Positions 1 to 6,841 of a stretch of 15,926 nt of DNA are shown here, in pieces. This DNA is from Prevotella sp. (GTDB lineage Bacteria; Bacteroidota; Bacteroidia; Bacteroidales; Dysgonomonadaceae): the NCBI GenBank assembly GCA_031260865.1, contig JAISKQ010000012.1, positions 1 through 15,926 on the forward strand. Reading direction: 5' to 3'. The stretch's first letter is position 1; each line of letters begins with the position of its first letter. The notes beneath the pieces were generated by a model that saw nothing but the letters and a program-made list of their open reading frames with translations, was not told the DNA's origin and did no database searches. A program made the translations under genes and the position numbers.

Positions 1-11
1 TTTTTTTTACA

Positions 12-332
12 ATGAACATTTTTATTGCAGGGTTGAGCTACAGCATCAACGACAATGATTTGAAGGATTTATTCAGCGAATATGGTGAAATCACTTCAGC
101 GAAAGTTATTATGGACAGAGCTACAGGCCGTTCAAAAGGTTATGGTTTTGTTGAACTTGAAGACAACGCGGCTGGTCAAAAAGCTATTGACGAATTAAAT
201 GGCGCTGAGTATGACGGAAGAACTATTTCAGTATCCGAAGCTCGTCCTCGTACAGAAGGTGGAGATCGTCCACGCAGAAACTTTGATAATAACAGAGGCG
301 GAAACGGTGGTTTCAGAAGACGTGAATATTAA
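12..332 (+). CDS. RRM-domain RNA-binding protein (106 aa)
   Basis: This is a small cytoplasmic single-stranded RNA-binding protein with one RNA recognition motif. The RRM fills residues 2-77. RNP2 is IFIAGL (residues 3-8) and RNP1 is KGYGFVEL (42-49), with the aromatic residues that stack on RNA bases present in both. After the fold comes a short basic, Gly/Arg/Asn-rich tail (about 78-106) such as RNA-binding proteins often carry for extra RNA contacts. Stand-alone RRM proteins of about 80-110 aa are common in Bacteroidota and cyanobacteria; in Bacteroides they have been linked to post-transcriptional regulation, which is family knowledge and not visible here. The ATG at 12 gives the usual N-terminus directly before RNP2. 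The upstream region lies outside the window, so promoter and operon membership are unknown. A strong hairpin terminator follows the stop. Confidence 0.93.
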   Translation: MNIFIAGLSYSINDNDLKDLFSEYGEITSAKVIMDRATGRSKGYGFVELEDNAAGQKAIDELNGAEYDGRTISVSEARPRTEGGDRPRRNFDNNRGGNGGFRRREY

Positions 333-353
333 TTGTTTTTAGATAATAGATAG

Positions 354-386
354 AAGGGGGCTGAGTTTCAGTCCCCTTTTATTTTT
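354..386 (+). terminator. Rho-independent terminator after the RRM gene
   Basis: An 11-bp stem pairs AAGGGGGCTGA (354-364) with TCAGTCCCCTT (368-378) across a 3-nt loop (GTT). It has one G-T wobble and is followed by a T-rich run (TTTTATTTTTAT). It lies 22 nt after the RRM stop codon. Its far side also abuts the 3' end of the convergent beta-galactosidase gene at 406, but the T-run favours plus-strand termination. Confidence 0.88.
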
Positions 387-405
387 ATATCTAACCCGTT
401 CAGCC

Positions 406-2295
406 TTAATTAGTCTGTTTTAGCTTGGTCAATACAGGGTTTTTAGTTGTCCTTACCTCCGTTTGCGGCTTATCATTTTGCTGTTCGAGTATAACAATCT
501 CATTTTCACCTTCTTTCAACCAAACTCCCGGAATATACAATGTTTGCTGAGGTCCCAAATGCCAATAACGACCTATGTTCTTCCCATTGATAAATACAAT
601 ACCTTTACCCCAATCTTCCATGTCGAGGAATGTATCGCCGATAGTAGCCGGACTGAAAGTACCTTTGTATAACACAGGATTGCCTGCTAGACCTTTAGCG
701 GCAGATTCCGTATTGTCATATACCTGAGCCGTTGGCATCTTACTAAAGTCGGGAGCTTCATCCATCGGTATTCGCACCATTTCCCAACCGCCTTCTATTT
801 CCATACCATTTATTACCACAGGGCTGATAATGCCTTTCGTATTGTGAACTATCTCAGAACCATAGTTAATACGTCCCATATTTTCCACTAAAATAGTCAA
901 TGTTCCATTAAACGGAATTTCAATGTCCAATGAATAGTTGTTAAAATAGCGGTTCAGTTCACCCACCTTTTCGTCATCTACATAAACCAACGCGTAATCG
1001 CGCAACCCTTTCACCTCTATCGTGCCGCTTATCGGCTGGTTAAACTGTTTTCGGTACAAGACATAGCCATTTCCCTGATTCAATTGCTCGAAAGTCAGAG
1101 GCTTATCATTTTTTACTGTTTCCAGTTCATCGACATTCAACGCGGCTATCTTATCCAATTTTATGGAAGGTATTTCTATCACGGGAATCGCCGCCGGAAC
1201 ATCCGGTAGAGTATAATCAACATATTTCTTTATCACATCGCGTATCGAATCAAACTTAGGCGTAACCCATCCGGCCTCACTGATAGGCGCGTCATAATCA
1301 TAGCTTGTCAGATCGGGCTGAATATCATGCTTTTTGTCATAGTTAGCGCCGCTGGTAAATCCAAAGTTCGTACCGCCATGCGCCATATAGTAATTGATCG
1401 ACACGTCGTTTTGCAGGTACTTCTCTGTCTGACGGGCGATACTTGTCGCGCTTACCTGTGGATGCTGTTCTACCCAATGAGCCAACCAGCCCGGATAAAA
1501 CTCAGCTACCATATAAGGACCTTTGCCTTCATGATATTCATTCACAACCTTTTTCAGGTTATTGATATTGCTTTCGCCATTAGCCGTAGGCAAAGCGCCT
1601 GGCGTAGCGCCTCCTTCAAACAGCCAACTGCCGTCGGAGGTAAACATCGGTACATCAAACCCCGCGTTTTTAAGCTGTTGCACAATCTTGGCATTATAAC
1701 GCCGATGTTCTTCCAATGGAATATCTTTTCGTTGCGAAACATAAGAGCCAAATTCGTTTTCCGCCTGAACCATGATAATCGGACCGCCCTTCGTTATTTG
1801 CAGGTTTCCGATTTCCTGATATAACCGGTTTATATATGACTGCGTATATTTCAGGAACTGCTCGTTATCACGTCTCAACTCCATTCCTTCAACATTTTGC
1901 AACCACCAAGGATATCCGCCAAATTCCCATTCGGCGCACACATAAGGTCCCGGACGTAATATGACCATCAACCCTTCTTCGCCTGCTATCTTTATATACT
2001 CGGCAAGATCCTTATCTCCCGTGAAATCCCATTCTCCGGGTTTGGGTTCGTGCGCGTTCCAGAACACATAAGTAGCTACGGTGTTTAATCCCATCGCTTT
2101 GAGCATCTGCATACGATGCCTCCAGTACTGATGAGGGATACGTGGATAGTGCATTTCGCCCGAAAGAATCTTTACCGGCTTATTGTCATAGACAAAATTT
2201 CCATCTTTTATTGCAAAAGTATGATTTTGAGCCTGTAAGGATGCCGGAAGAATAAAAGACAACACCAAAAGTGTTAAATAAATTTTCCTGATCAT
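406..2295 (-). CDS. Secreted beta-galactosidase, glycoside hydrolase family 35
   Basis: This is a retaining GH35 enzyme that removes non-reducing beta-linked galactose from oligosaccharides or glycans, probably in the periplasm or at the outer membrane. A signal peptide is visible at residues 1-22 (basic MIRK start, hydrophobic core, likely cleavage after SLQA), with no lipobox. The catalytic TIM barrel covers about residues 28-360. The acid/base is Glu181 in AENEFG and the nucleophile is Glu265 in AEFYPGW, matching the family pattern. The C-terminal half (about 400-620) is beta-rich, with the FINGKNIGRYW motif typical of the GH35 galactose-binding jelly-roll domains. The length of 629 aa is normal for bacterial GH35. 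It is monocistronic, with a TATCTTTG promoter box about 36 nt upstream. No SusC/SusD pair, sulfatase or other glycosidase is adjacent, so it is not part of a visible polysaccharide utilisation locus and the natural substrate cannot be inferred. Beta-galactosidase is the best call; other GH35 specificities such as exo-beta-glucosaminidase are possible. Confidence 0.95.
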   Translation of the reverse strand: MIRKIYLTLLVLSFILPASLQAQNHTFAIKDGNFVYDNKPVKILSGEMHYPRIPHQYWRHRMQMLKAMGLNTVATYVFWNAHEPKPGEWDFTGDKDLAEYIKIAGEEGLMVILRPGPYVCAEWEFGGYPWWLQNVEGMELRRDNEQFLKYTQSYINRLYQEIGNLQITKGGPIIMVQAENEFGSYVSQRKDIPLEEHRRYNAKIVQQLKNAGFDVPMFTSDGSWLFEGGATPGALPTANGESNINNLKKVVNEYHEGKGPYMVAEFYPGWLAHWVEQHPQVSATSIARQTEKYLQNDVSINYYMAHGGTNFGFTSGANYDKKHDIQPDLTSYDYDAPISEAGWVTPKFDSIRDVIKKYVDYTLPDVPAAIPVIEIPSIKLDKIAALNVDELETVKNDKPLTFEQLNQGNGYVLYRKQFNQPISGTIEVKGLRDYALVYVDDEKVGELNRYFNNYSLDIEIPFNGTLTILVENMGRINYGSEIVHNTKGIISPVVINGMEIEGGWEMVRIPMDEAPDFSKMPTAQVYDNTESAAKGLAGNPVLYKGTFSPATIGDTFLDMEDWGKGIVFINGKNIGRYWHLGPQQTLYIPGVWLKEGENEIVILEQQNDKPQTEVRTTKNPVLTKLKQTN

Positions 2296-2330
2296 GGTTA
2301 ATATATTTTCAATTAATAAATAGAACGTAA

Positions 2331-2338
2331 CAAAGATA
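2331..2338 (-). promoter_or_regulatory. Bacteroidetes-type -7 promoter box of the beta-galactosidase gene
   Basis: On the minus strand this reads TATCTTTG, an exact match to the Bacteroidetes sigma-ABfr -7 consensus TAnnTTTG. It gives a leader of roughly 25-30 nt. I see no convincing -33 TTG at the expected distance. Confidence 0.6.
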
Positions 2339-2398
2339 ACACTTTTTCAGTAAATAGTTAGTAAATAGTTTAATAGAGTTCAAGTTTAATAGAATTCT

Positions 2399-2535
2399 AA
2401 AAAGGTGACAAAAGTAACAGTATTTTTAGTTTACTAGAGTTCAAGAATTCAAGTTTACTAGCTTGCTATAACTCTTGTAAACTTGCACACTTGTAAACTC
2501 AAAAACTTAAAAAGGTGACAAAAGTAACAGTTTTC
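2399..2535 (+). repeat. Copy A of a large direct duplication (about 136 bp)
   Basis: This segment starts and ends with a 22-nt repeat copy and matches 2726-2862 at most positions, including the TTTAGTTTACTAGAGTTCAA block and the CTTGTAAACTTG motifs. Compared with copy B, substitutions fall mainly near 2423, 2454, 2468-2472, 2486 and 2498. The spacing between the flanking 22-mers (110 nt) is the same in both copies, so it was probably duplicated as a block. Confidence 0.8.
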
Positions 2536-2725
2536 AGTCATCACAGCTTTGCGCCATTTTTCATTTCTCTTTTTTAATTGGCTACGCCGAACGTTGTTTC
2601 TTAATATTCTTCTTCTTGTAATCTCTCTTTCATTTCATCAAACTTGCTCTCTAACGAGAGCCTCTTTAGTCAATGTAGCTATAATAAAATACTAATATAC
2701 AAATGATTAGCTTGAGCTATGTTGA

Positions 2726-2862
2726 AAAAAGGTAACAAAAGTAACAGTTTTTTTAGTTTACTAGAGTTCAAGAATTCAAGATTACTAGCTTGCTAGAATT
2801 CTTGTAAACTTGTACACTTGTAAATTCAAAAACTTAAAAAGGTGACAAAAGTAACAGTTTTC
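2726..2862 (+). repeat. Copy B of the large duplication, with a long imperfect hairpin
   Basis: This is the second copy of the 2399-2535 segment. Its interior folds on itself: AGTTTAC (2755-2761) pairs with GTAAACT (2804-2810), CAAGAATT (2769-2776) pairs with AATTCTTG (2797-2804, sharing one base with the outer arm), and CTAGC (2785-2789) pairs with GCTAG (2792-2796) around a 2-nt loop. The equivalent middle and inner stems are partly broken in copy A. Confidence 0.75.
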
Positions 2863-3198
2863 GGGTAACACCGCTTCGTGCCATTTTTCTTAATATTACT
2901 CATTACTTACTACTCATTACTCAAAACTTTAAAAAGGTGACAAAAGTAACACTTTTCGTTCTTTCCTCTGTTTTTTTATTTGGCTTATTACTTTCAACTC
3001 AAAACCCAATACTTATAACTTCTTCTCCATCATTTCAAAGACCTCTTTTCAGTGAGCAATCAACAGCGAAAAATCAACGACTAATTACAAAAGGTGACAA
3101 AAGTAACAGTTTTCGGGTAACACTGCCTTGCGCCATTCTTTTCTCGTAAACTTGTAAACTTGCACGCTTGTAAACTTGTACATTAGAACTCTTGTAAC

Positions 3199-3227
3199 TT
3201 GTAACTGCTTTCTATTAGATAATTTTG
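3199..3227 (+). promoter_or_regulatory. Bacteroidetes-type promoter of the YbaK-type gene
   Basis: TAATTTTG at 3220-3227 matches TAnnTTTG, and a TTG at 3199-3201 lies 18 nt upstream, a suitable -33 element. The leader to the ATG at 3309 would be about 70-75 nt. The -33 part lies in the CTTGTAAC-type repeat sequence. Confidence 0.55.
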
Positions 3228-3308
3228 TTTTAAAAAAATGCGGTTTTCATCATATATTATTTTTAATTTCACGTTTTAGTTTCTTATACTCCAAAAGATA
3301 AAGATAGA

Positions 3309-3794
3309 ATGAAAATTGAGAAAACAAACGCGGCTCGTTTATTGGATAAAGAAAAGGTTGAATATAAACTGATTTCCTACACTGTTGACGAATCCGACCT
3401 TAGCGCCGTTCATGTGGCGGCGCAATTAGGTGAGCCTGTGGAGCAGGTTTTTAAGACGCTTGTGCTGAAAGGCGATAAATCAGGGTATTTCGTTTGTATC
3501 ATACCCGGAGCGGCGGAACTGGACTTGAAAGTAGCCGCGAAAGTATCCGGAAACAAGAGCTGTGAGATGATACCGATGAAAGAACTCCTCAATATCACCG
3601 GATATATCAGGGGCGCATGTTCGCCTCTCGGGATGAAGAAACAATTCCCGACATATATCGATGATTCTTCCAAGAACTTTGATTATATATATGTCAGCGC
3701 CGGAAAAAGAGGGCTGCAGATTCGGTTGAACCCTTTGACTTTGATACAAATAGTCAATATTAAGTCGTCTTTATTGATTAAATCTGATCTTTGA
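3309..3794 (+). CDS. ybaK: YbaK/EbsC-family Cys-tRNA(Pro) deacylase
   Basis: This is a cytoplasmic editing enzyme of the YbaK/ProX superfamily. Members hydrolyse misacylated tRNA, classically Cys-tRNA(Pro) made in error by prolyl-tRNA synthetase. The single YbaK domain covers almost the whole 161 aa, the usual family length. Lys49 in VFKTLVLKGD corresponds by position to the essential lysine of the family, and GYIRGACSPLGMKK (98-111) is the signature loop around the active site. The conserved AAELDLKVAAK segment (68-78) is also present. The ATG at 3309 gives the standard N-terminus. The gene stands alone, with its own promoter and a 176-nt gap before the oxidoreductase operon. The last ten residues (after about 150) are poorly conserved in type. 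Other trans-editing specificities within the superfamily cannot be excluded. Confidence 0.9.
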   Translation: MKIEKTNAARLLDKEKVEYKLISYTVDESDLSAVHVAAQLGEPVEQVFKTLVLKGDKSGYFVCIIPGAAELDLKVAAKVSGNKSCEMIPMKELLNITGYIRGACSPLGMKKQFPTYIDDSSKNFDYIYVSAGKRGLQIRLNPLTLIQIVNIKSSLLIKSDL

Positions 3795-3903
3795 TTGTTG
3801 ATATACAAATATTTCATTAAATATAAGTAATAAAAAGTCAAAAAACATGTCTTTAAACATATTTTTTTTAACATATTTGTCAGTAAAAAAAGAAAATAAC
3901 TTA

Positions 3904-3911
3904 TACCTTTG
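3904..3911 (+). promoter_or_regulatory. Bacteroidetes-type -7 box of the oxidoreductase operon
   Basis: TACCTTTG matches TAnnTTTG. A TTTG at 3876-3879 is the only candidate -33 element, and the 24-nt spacing is slightly longer than usual. It implies a leader of about 50 nt, A-rich just before the ATG at 3971. Confidence 0.55.
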
Positions 3912-3970
3912 TGTAGGAGTGGATCGAATACCCCGCAAAGAAAAACAACAGCTAAAAAATATTATATAGA

Positions 3971-4201
3971 ATGGCCAAAATTAAAGGAACTGTAGTCGTA
4001 AATGAGGAACGCTGCAAAGGCTGCGACCTCTGTGTAGTTTCATGTCCCTGCGACGTTTTGGAATTACAGCCCCGAAATGTGAATAGCAGAGGGTATCACT
4101 ATGTTTACATGAAAAATCCGGAAGCTTGTATAGGTTGCGCCAACTGTGGATATGTATGTCCGGACGCGTGTCTCGCTATTTACAAGAAGAAATTTGAATA
4201 A
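3971..4201 (+). CDS. 2-oxoacid:ferredoxin oxidoreductase, delta (ferredoxin-type) subunit
   Basis: This 76-aa protein is the 2[4Fe-4S] electron-transfer subunit of the complex encoded by the next three genes. It passes electrons from the TPP/Fe-S catalytic core to external ferredoxin in the cytoplasm. Two cluster-binding motifs are complete: Cys15, 18, 21 and 25 (CKGCDLCVVSCP) and Cys53, 56, 59 and 63 (CIGCANCGYVCP). Two further cysteines, Cys27 (within CPCDVL) and Cys67, lie just after each motif and are not needed for the standard ligand sets. The length is normal for KorD/VorD-type subunits. It is first in the operon, 61 nt ahead of the alpha subunit start. Confidence 0.92.
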   Translation: MAKIKGTVVVNEERCKGCDLCVVSCPCDVLELQPRNVNSRGYHYVYMKNPEACIGCANCGYVCPDACLAIYKKKFE

Positions 4202-4262
4202 ACGATGAAGAATCATTGTGTACTTTGCCACATCGATTCGCTTTATAACTAATCAAAAGCTT

Positions 4263-5345
4263 ATGTCAGAAGAAATAGTTTTAATGAAAGGTAATGAAGC
4301 CATAGCCCATGCTGCTATTAGATATGGCGCAGACGGCTACTTTGGCTATCCCATTACTCCACAATCGGAAGTAATGGAGACCTTAATGTCCGAAGCTCCT
4401 TGGAAAACAACCGGTATGGTTGTACTCCAAGCCGAAAGTGAAACAGCTTCTATCAACATGGTATATGGCGGCGCCGCGTGCGGTAAAGCCGTGATGACGT
4501 CATCGTCAAGCCCGGGAATGAGCCTTATGCTCGAAGGGGTTTCATATATCGCGGCGGGCGAACTGCCTTGCTTGCTTATCAATGTGATGCGCGGAGGTCC
4601 CGGACTGGGCACCATACAACCGTCGCAAGCCGATTATTTCCAAGCTGTAAAAGGAGGAGGACACGGCGATTATAACCTGATTACCCTGGCTCCGGCATCG
4701 GTGCAGGAAATGGTTGACTTTGTGGCGTTGGGATTCGATATGGCATTCAAATACCAGACTCCGGCTATGATACTCGCCGATGGCGTTATCGGTCAGATGA
4801 TGGAAAAAGTAACCCTACCCGCGTTTAAACGTAGAAGAACCGAAAAAGAAATCAGGGAACAATGTCCTTGGGCTGCTTTAGGTAAGCTTGCCGACAGTGA
4901 ACCGAACATAATCACGACGCTCGAATTGGATTCTTACAAGATGGAGGTAAACAACCTCCGCCTTCAAGCTAAGTACAGGAAAATAGAGGAAGAGTTTTGT
5001 CTGCATCAGGAAGTGAATTGCGAAGACGCGGACTATATCTTGGTGGCATTCGGATCGGCGGCGCGTATCTGTCAGAAAGCGATAGAAATAGCTCGCGCGC
5101 AAGGTGTAAAAGTAGGACTTATACGTCCGATTACTTTGTGGCCGTTCCCTTCTAAGGCGATAGATAAATATTCGACAAAGGTCAAAGGAATACTTACCGT
5201 GGAAATGAATGCCGGACAAATGGTCGAAGATGTTCGTCTGGCTGTGGACGGAAAGGTAAAAGTAGAGCATTACGGACGCTTAGGCGGTATTGTTCCTACT
5301 CCAAGCGAAGTGGTGGATGCTTTACAGAGTAAATTTGGTTGCTGA
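4263..5345 (+). CDS. vorB: 2-oxoacid:ferredoxin oxidoreductase, alpha subunit (VorB-type)
   Basis: This is the alpha subunit of a TPP-dependent 2-oxoacid:ferredoxin oxidoreductase, which converts a 2-oxoacid and CoA to acyl-CoA, CO2 and reduced ferredoxin. The N-terminal pyrimidine-binding (domain I) part begins with GNEAIAHAAIRYGADGYFGY and the YPITPQSE motif (29-36). The C-terminal domain II, about 255-360, includes the ILVAFGSAARICQKAIE segment. The 360-aa length fits VorB/KorA. I chose the ATG at 4263 instead of an upstream in-frame start at 4218, because family members begin within a few residues of the LMKGNEAI block and the extra 15 residues are not family-like. Substrate choice between branched-chain 2-oxoacids (VOR) and 2-oxoglutarate (KOR) cannot be settled from the sequence. 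The name VorB reflects the closest resemblance. Confidence 0.92.
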   Translation: MSEEIVLMKGNEAIAHAAIRYGADGYFGYPITPQSEVMETLMSEAPWKTTGMVVLQAESETASINMVYGGAACGKAVMTSSSSPGMSLMLEGVSYIAAGELPCLLINVMRGGPGLGTIQPSQADYFQAVKGGGHGDYNLITLAPASVQEMVDFVALGFDMAFKYQTPAMILADGVIGQMMEKVTLPAFKRRRTEKEIREQCPWAALGKLADSEPNIITTLELDSYKMEVNNLRLQAKYRKIEEEFCLHQEVNCEDADYILVAFGSAARICQKAIEIARAQGVKVGLIRPITLWPFPSKAIDKYSTKVKGILTVEMNAGQMVEDVRLAVDGKVKVEHYGRLGGIVPTPSEVVDALQSKFGC

Positions 5346-5365
5346 TTTTCAAAGTTTAAAACATT

Positions 5366-6124
5366 ATGAGTACAAATATTATAGATCCGGATAATCTGGT
5401 GTATGACAAGCCGGTAATAATGAACGATACGGATATGCACTATTGTCCCGGTTGTTCACATGGAGTTGTTCATAAATTGATTGCCGAGGTAATTGAAGAG
5501 ATGGGTTTGCATGAAAAAACAATCGGAATAGCGCCTGTCGGCTGTGCTGTGTTCGCATACAATTATTTGGACATAGACTGGGTGGAAGCAGCCCACGGAC
5601 GCGCTCCGGCAGTTGCTACCGCCGTTAAACGCCTCAATCCCGACAAGCTGGTATTCACTTATCAGGGCGATGGAGATTTGGCTGCTATCGGCACGGGGGA
5701 AACAATCCACGCCGCCAATAGAGGCGAAAATATAGCTATTATCTTTATCAATAATGCCATTTACGGTATGACCGGAGGGCAGATGGCTCCTACTACGCTT
5801 CTTAGCATGAAGACCGCCACCACGCCTAACGGACGTACGATTGCCGAAAACGGTTACCCGCTCAAAATAACGGACTTGTTAGCCCAATTGCCGGGTGTGT
5901 GTTTGGTAACGCGTCAGAGCGTGCATACGGCTGCAGCCGTGAAGAAGGCAAAACGAATGATACGCAAGGCTTTTGAAAACGCGATGGAAAACAAAGGTAC
6001 ATCTGTCGTGGAAATCGTATCTACTTGTAATGCAGGATGGAAGATGACGCCGAAAGCGGCGAACGAATGGATGGAGGAAAATATGTTTCCTGCGTATCCG
6101 TTAGGTGATTTAAAAAATATTTAA
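5366..6124 (+). CDS. 2-oxoacid:ferredoxin oxidoreductase, beta subunit (TPP-binding)
   Basis: This subunit binds thiamine pyrophosphate and the cluster next to it. The TPP/Mg motif runs from GDGD (101-104) to NN (129-130), followed by YGMTGGQMAPTT, the classic beta-subunit stretch. Cys27 and Cys30 (CPGC), Cys60 (VGC) and Cys221 (STCNAGW) sit where the four ligands of the proximal [4Fe-4S] cluster are found in this family. The length of 252 aa is typical for the separate beta chain. It begins 20 nt after the alpha stop codon and is followed by gamma after 13 nt, so the genes are surely co-transcribed. Confidence 0.93.
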   Translation: MSTNIIDPDNLVYDKPVIMNDTDMHYCPGCSHGVVHKLIAEVIEEMGLHEKTIGIAPVGCAVFAYNYLDIDWVEAAHGRAPAVATAVKRLNPDKLVFTYQGDGDLAAIGTGETIHAANRGENIAIIFINNAIYGMTGGQMAPTTLLSMKTATTPNGRTIAENGYPLKITDLLAQLPGVCLVTRQSVHTAAAVKKAKRMIRKAFENAMENKGTSVVEIVSTCNAGWKMTPKAANEWMEENMFPAYPLGDLKNI

Positions 6125-6137
6125 ACCGAAAAGTATT

Positions 6138-6692
6138 ATGACACAGGAGATTATAATCGCGGGTTTTGGTGGACAAGGTGTATTGTCGATGGGTAAAATA
6201 CTTGCGTATTCAGGTTTGATGGAAAATAAGGAAGTATCGTGGTTTCCTTCGTATGGACCGGAGCAACGCGGCGGCACAGCGAATGTGACTGTTATATTAA
6301 GCGATAATCCGATTAGTTCGCCTATTGTGAACGAATATGATATAGCTATTATACTCAATCAGCCTTCTTTAGAGAAATTTGAGTCTCACGTGAAGCCGGG
6401 AGGCATCCTGATTTACGATCCGAATGGTTTTCAGCATCCGCCGAAACGGACGGATATTTATATCTATAAAATAGAAGCTGTGGATACAGCCGCTTTGATG
6501 AAGAATACAAAAGCGTTCAATATGATTGTCTTGGGCGGACTTCTGAAAGTATGCCCGATGGTGAGATTGGAAAACGTGATGTTAGGTCTGAAAAAATCTT
6601 TACCCGAACGCCATCATGGTTTGTTGCCGATGAATGAACAGGCTATTGTAAAAGGTATGGAAGTCATTCAGGAAATGCAAAGACCGAGTTAA
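6138..6692 (+). CDS. 2-oxoacid:ferredoxin oxidoreductase, gamma subunit
   Basis: This is the gamma (CoA-binding domain) subunit that completes the four-chain complex. It opens with the glycine-rich IIIAGFGGQGVLSMGKILA signature (residues 4-22), then WFPSYGPEQRGGTANVTVILS (35-55), both diagnostic for the POR/KOR/VOR gamma family. The length of 184 aa is normal. It is last in the operon, and a long stem-loop lies about 65 nt downstream. Gene order delta-alpha-beta-gamma is a common arrangement in Bacteroidales. Confidence 0.93.
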   Translation: MTQEIIIAGFGGQGVLSMGKILAYSGLMENKEVSWFPSYGPEQRGGTANVTVILSDNPISSPIVNEYDIAIILNQPSLEKFESHVKPGGILIYDPNGFQHPPKRTDIYIYKIEAVDTAALMKNTKAFNMIVLGGLLKVCPMVRLENVMLGLKKSLPERHHGLLPMNEQAIVKGMEVIQEMQRPS

Positions 6693-6756
6693 ACCACATT
6701 TGTGCTCTCTTTTACATAATTGATTAAAAATTAGACTTTCTTACATATATTGTTTA

Positions 6757-6797
6757 TAATCAGTAGTTTGCTTAACTTTTTGGCGAACTATTGATTA
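6757..6797. terminator. Long stem-loop between convergent operon ends, possible bidirectional terminator
   Basis: A 15-bp stem pairs TAATCAGTAGTTTGC (6757-6771) with GCGAACTATTGATTA (6783-6797), with two G-T wobbles and an 11-nt loop. It lies between the end of the gamma-subunit gene (plus) and the end of tamL (minus), where a terminator would serve both. A strong T-run is missing on either side, so its role as an intrinsic terminator is inferred mainly from position. Confidence 0.5.
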
Positions 6798-6841
6798 TTT
6801 ACATCAATTGAAAAGAAGTTGACGCTTTTATGTGATTAACC

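Larger units (their letters stand above)
2399..3109 (+). repeat. Six interspersed copies of a 22-nt direct repeat
   Basis: The shared core is GGTGACAAAAGTAACAG, preceded by an A-run. Copies are at 2399-2420, 2509-2530, 2726-2747 (GGTAACA variant), 2836-2857, 2931-2952 (last base C instead of G) and 3088-3109. All have the same orientation. Start-to-start distances are 110, 217, 110, 95 and 157, so spacing is irregular and this is not a CRISPR. Three copies (2, 4 and 6) are followed by a longer shared tail: TTTTC, then a variable GGTAACAC-like block, then GCGCCAT or GTGCCAT and a pyrimidine run. The true unit is therefore about 50 nt, with truncated versions. Each unit carries GTGACA and GTAACA 9 nt apart. 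Function is unknown. It could be an interspersed intergenic element, a protein-binding array or remains of a larger element. Confidence 0.85.
2296..3308. other. 1-kb gene-free region filled with short repeats
   Basis: No credible protein gene lies between the beta-galactosidase and the YbaK-type gene. The one longer frame here (2937-3149, plus) begins at a GTG inside a repeat copy and is partly a translation of two repeat copies, so it is not called. The region is AT-rich, built from six copies of a 22-nt repeat, many variants of CTTGTAAACTTG, and small inverted repeats. Two of these are perfect: GCTCTC/GAGAGC at 2646-2661 (4-nt loop) and TAGCT/AGCTA at 2708-2719 (2-nt loop). The right edge contains the promoter of the next gene. 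Confidence 0.8.

Noticed and set aside
1327..1824. A 165-codon plus-strand frame inside the beta-galactosidase gene
   Set aside because: It lies opposite a well-supported GH35 catalytic domain and shows no recognisable motif; it is an antisense shadow.
406..2295. Polysaccharide utilisation locus around the beta-galactosidase
   Set aside because: No SusC/SusD pair, sensor-regulator or second glycosidase is in the window; the gene appears to stand alone.
2399..3109. CRISPR array
   Set aside because: Repeat spacing varies from 95 to 217 nt, sequences between repeats are themselves related to one another, and no cas gene is present.
2937..3149. A 70-codon plus-strand frame with a hydrophobic, signal-peptide-like N-terminus
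   Set aside because: It starts at a GTG inside a 22-nt repeat copy and ends by translating another copy and its tail; there is no family resemblance or promoter. It is a product of the repeat sequence.
4218..4262. Upstream extension of the VorB-type subunit to an ATG at 4218
   Set aside because: The added 15 residues are not like the family N-terminus, whereas the ATG at 4263 gives the usual start just before the GNEAI block.
4878..5270. A 130-codon minus-strand frame inside vorB
   Set aside because: It is antisense to a confident coding region, without start context or motif.
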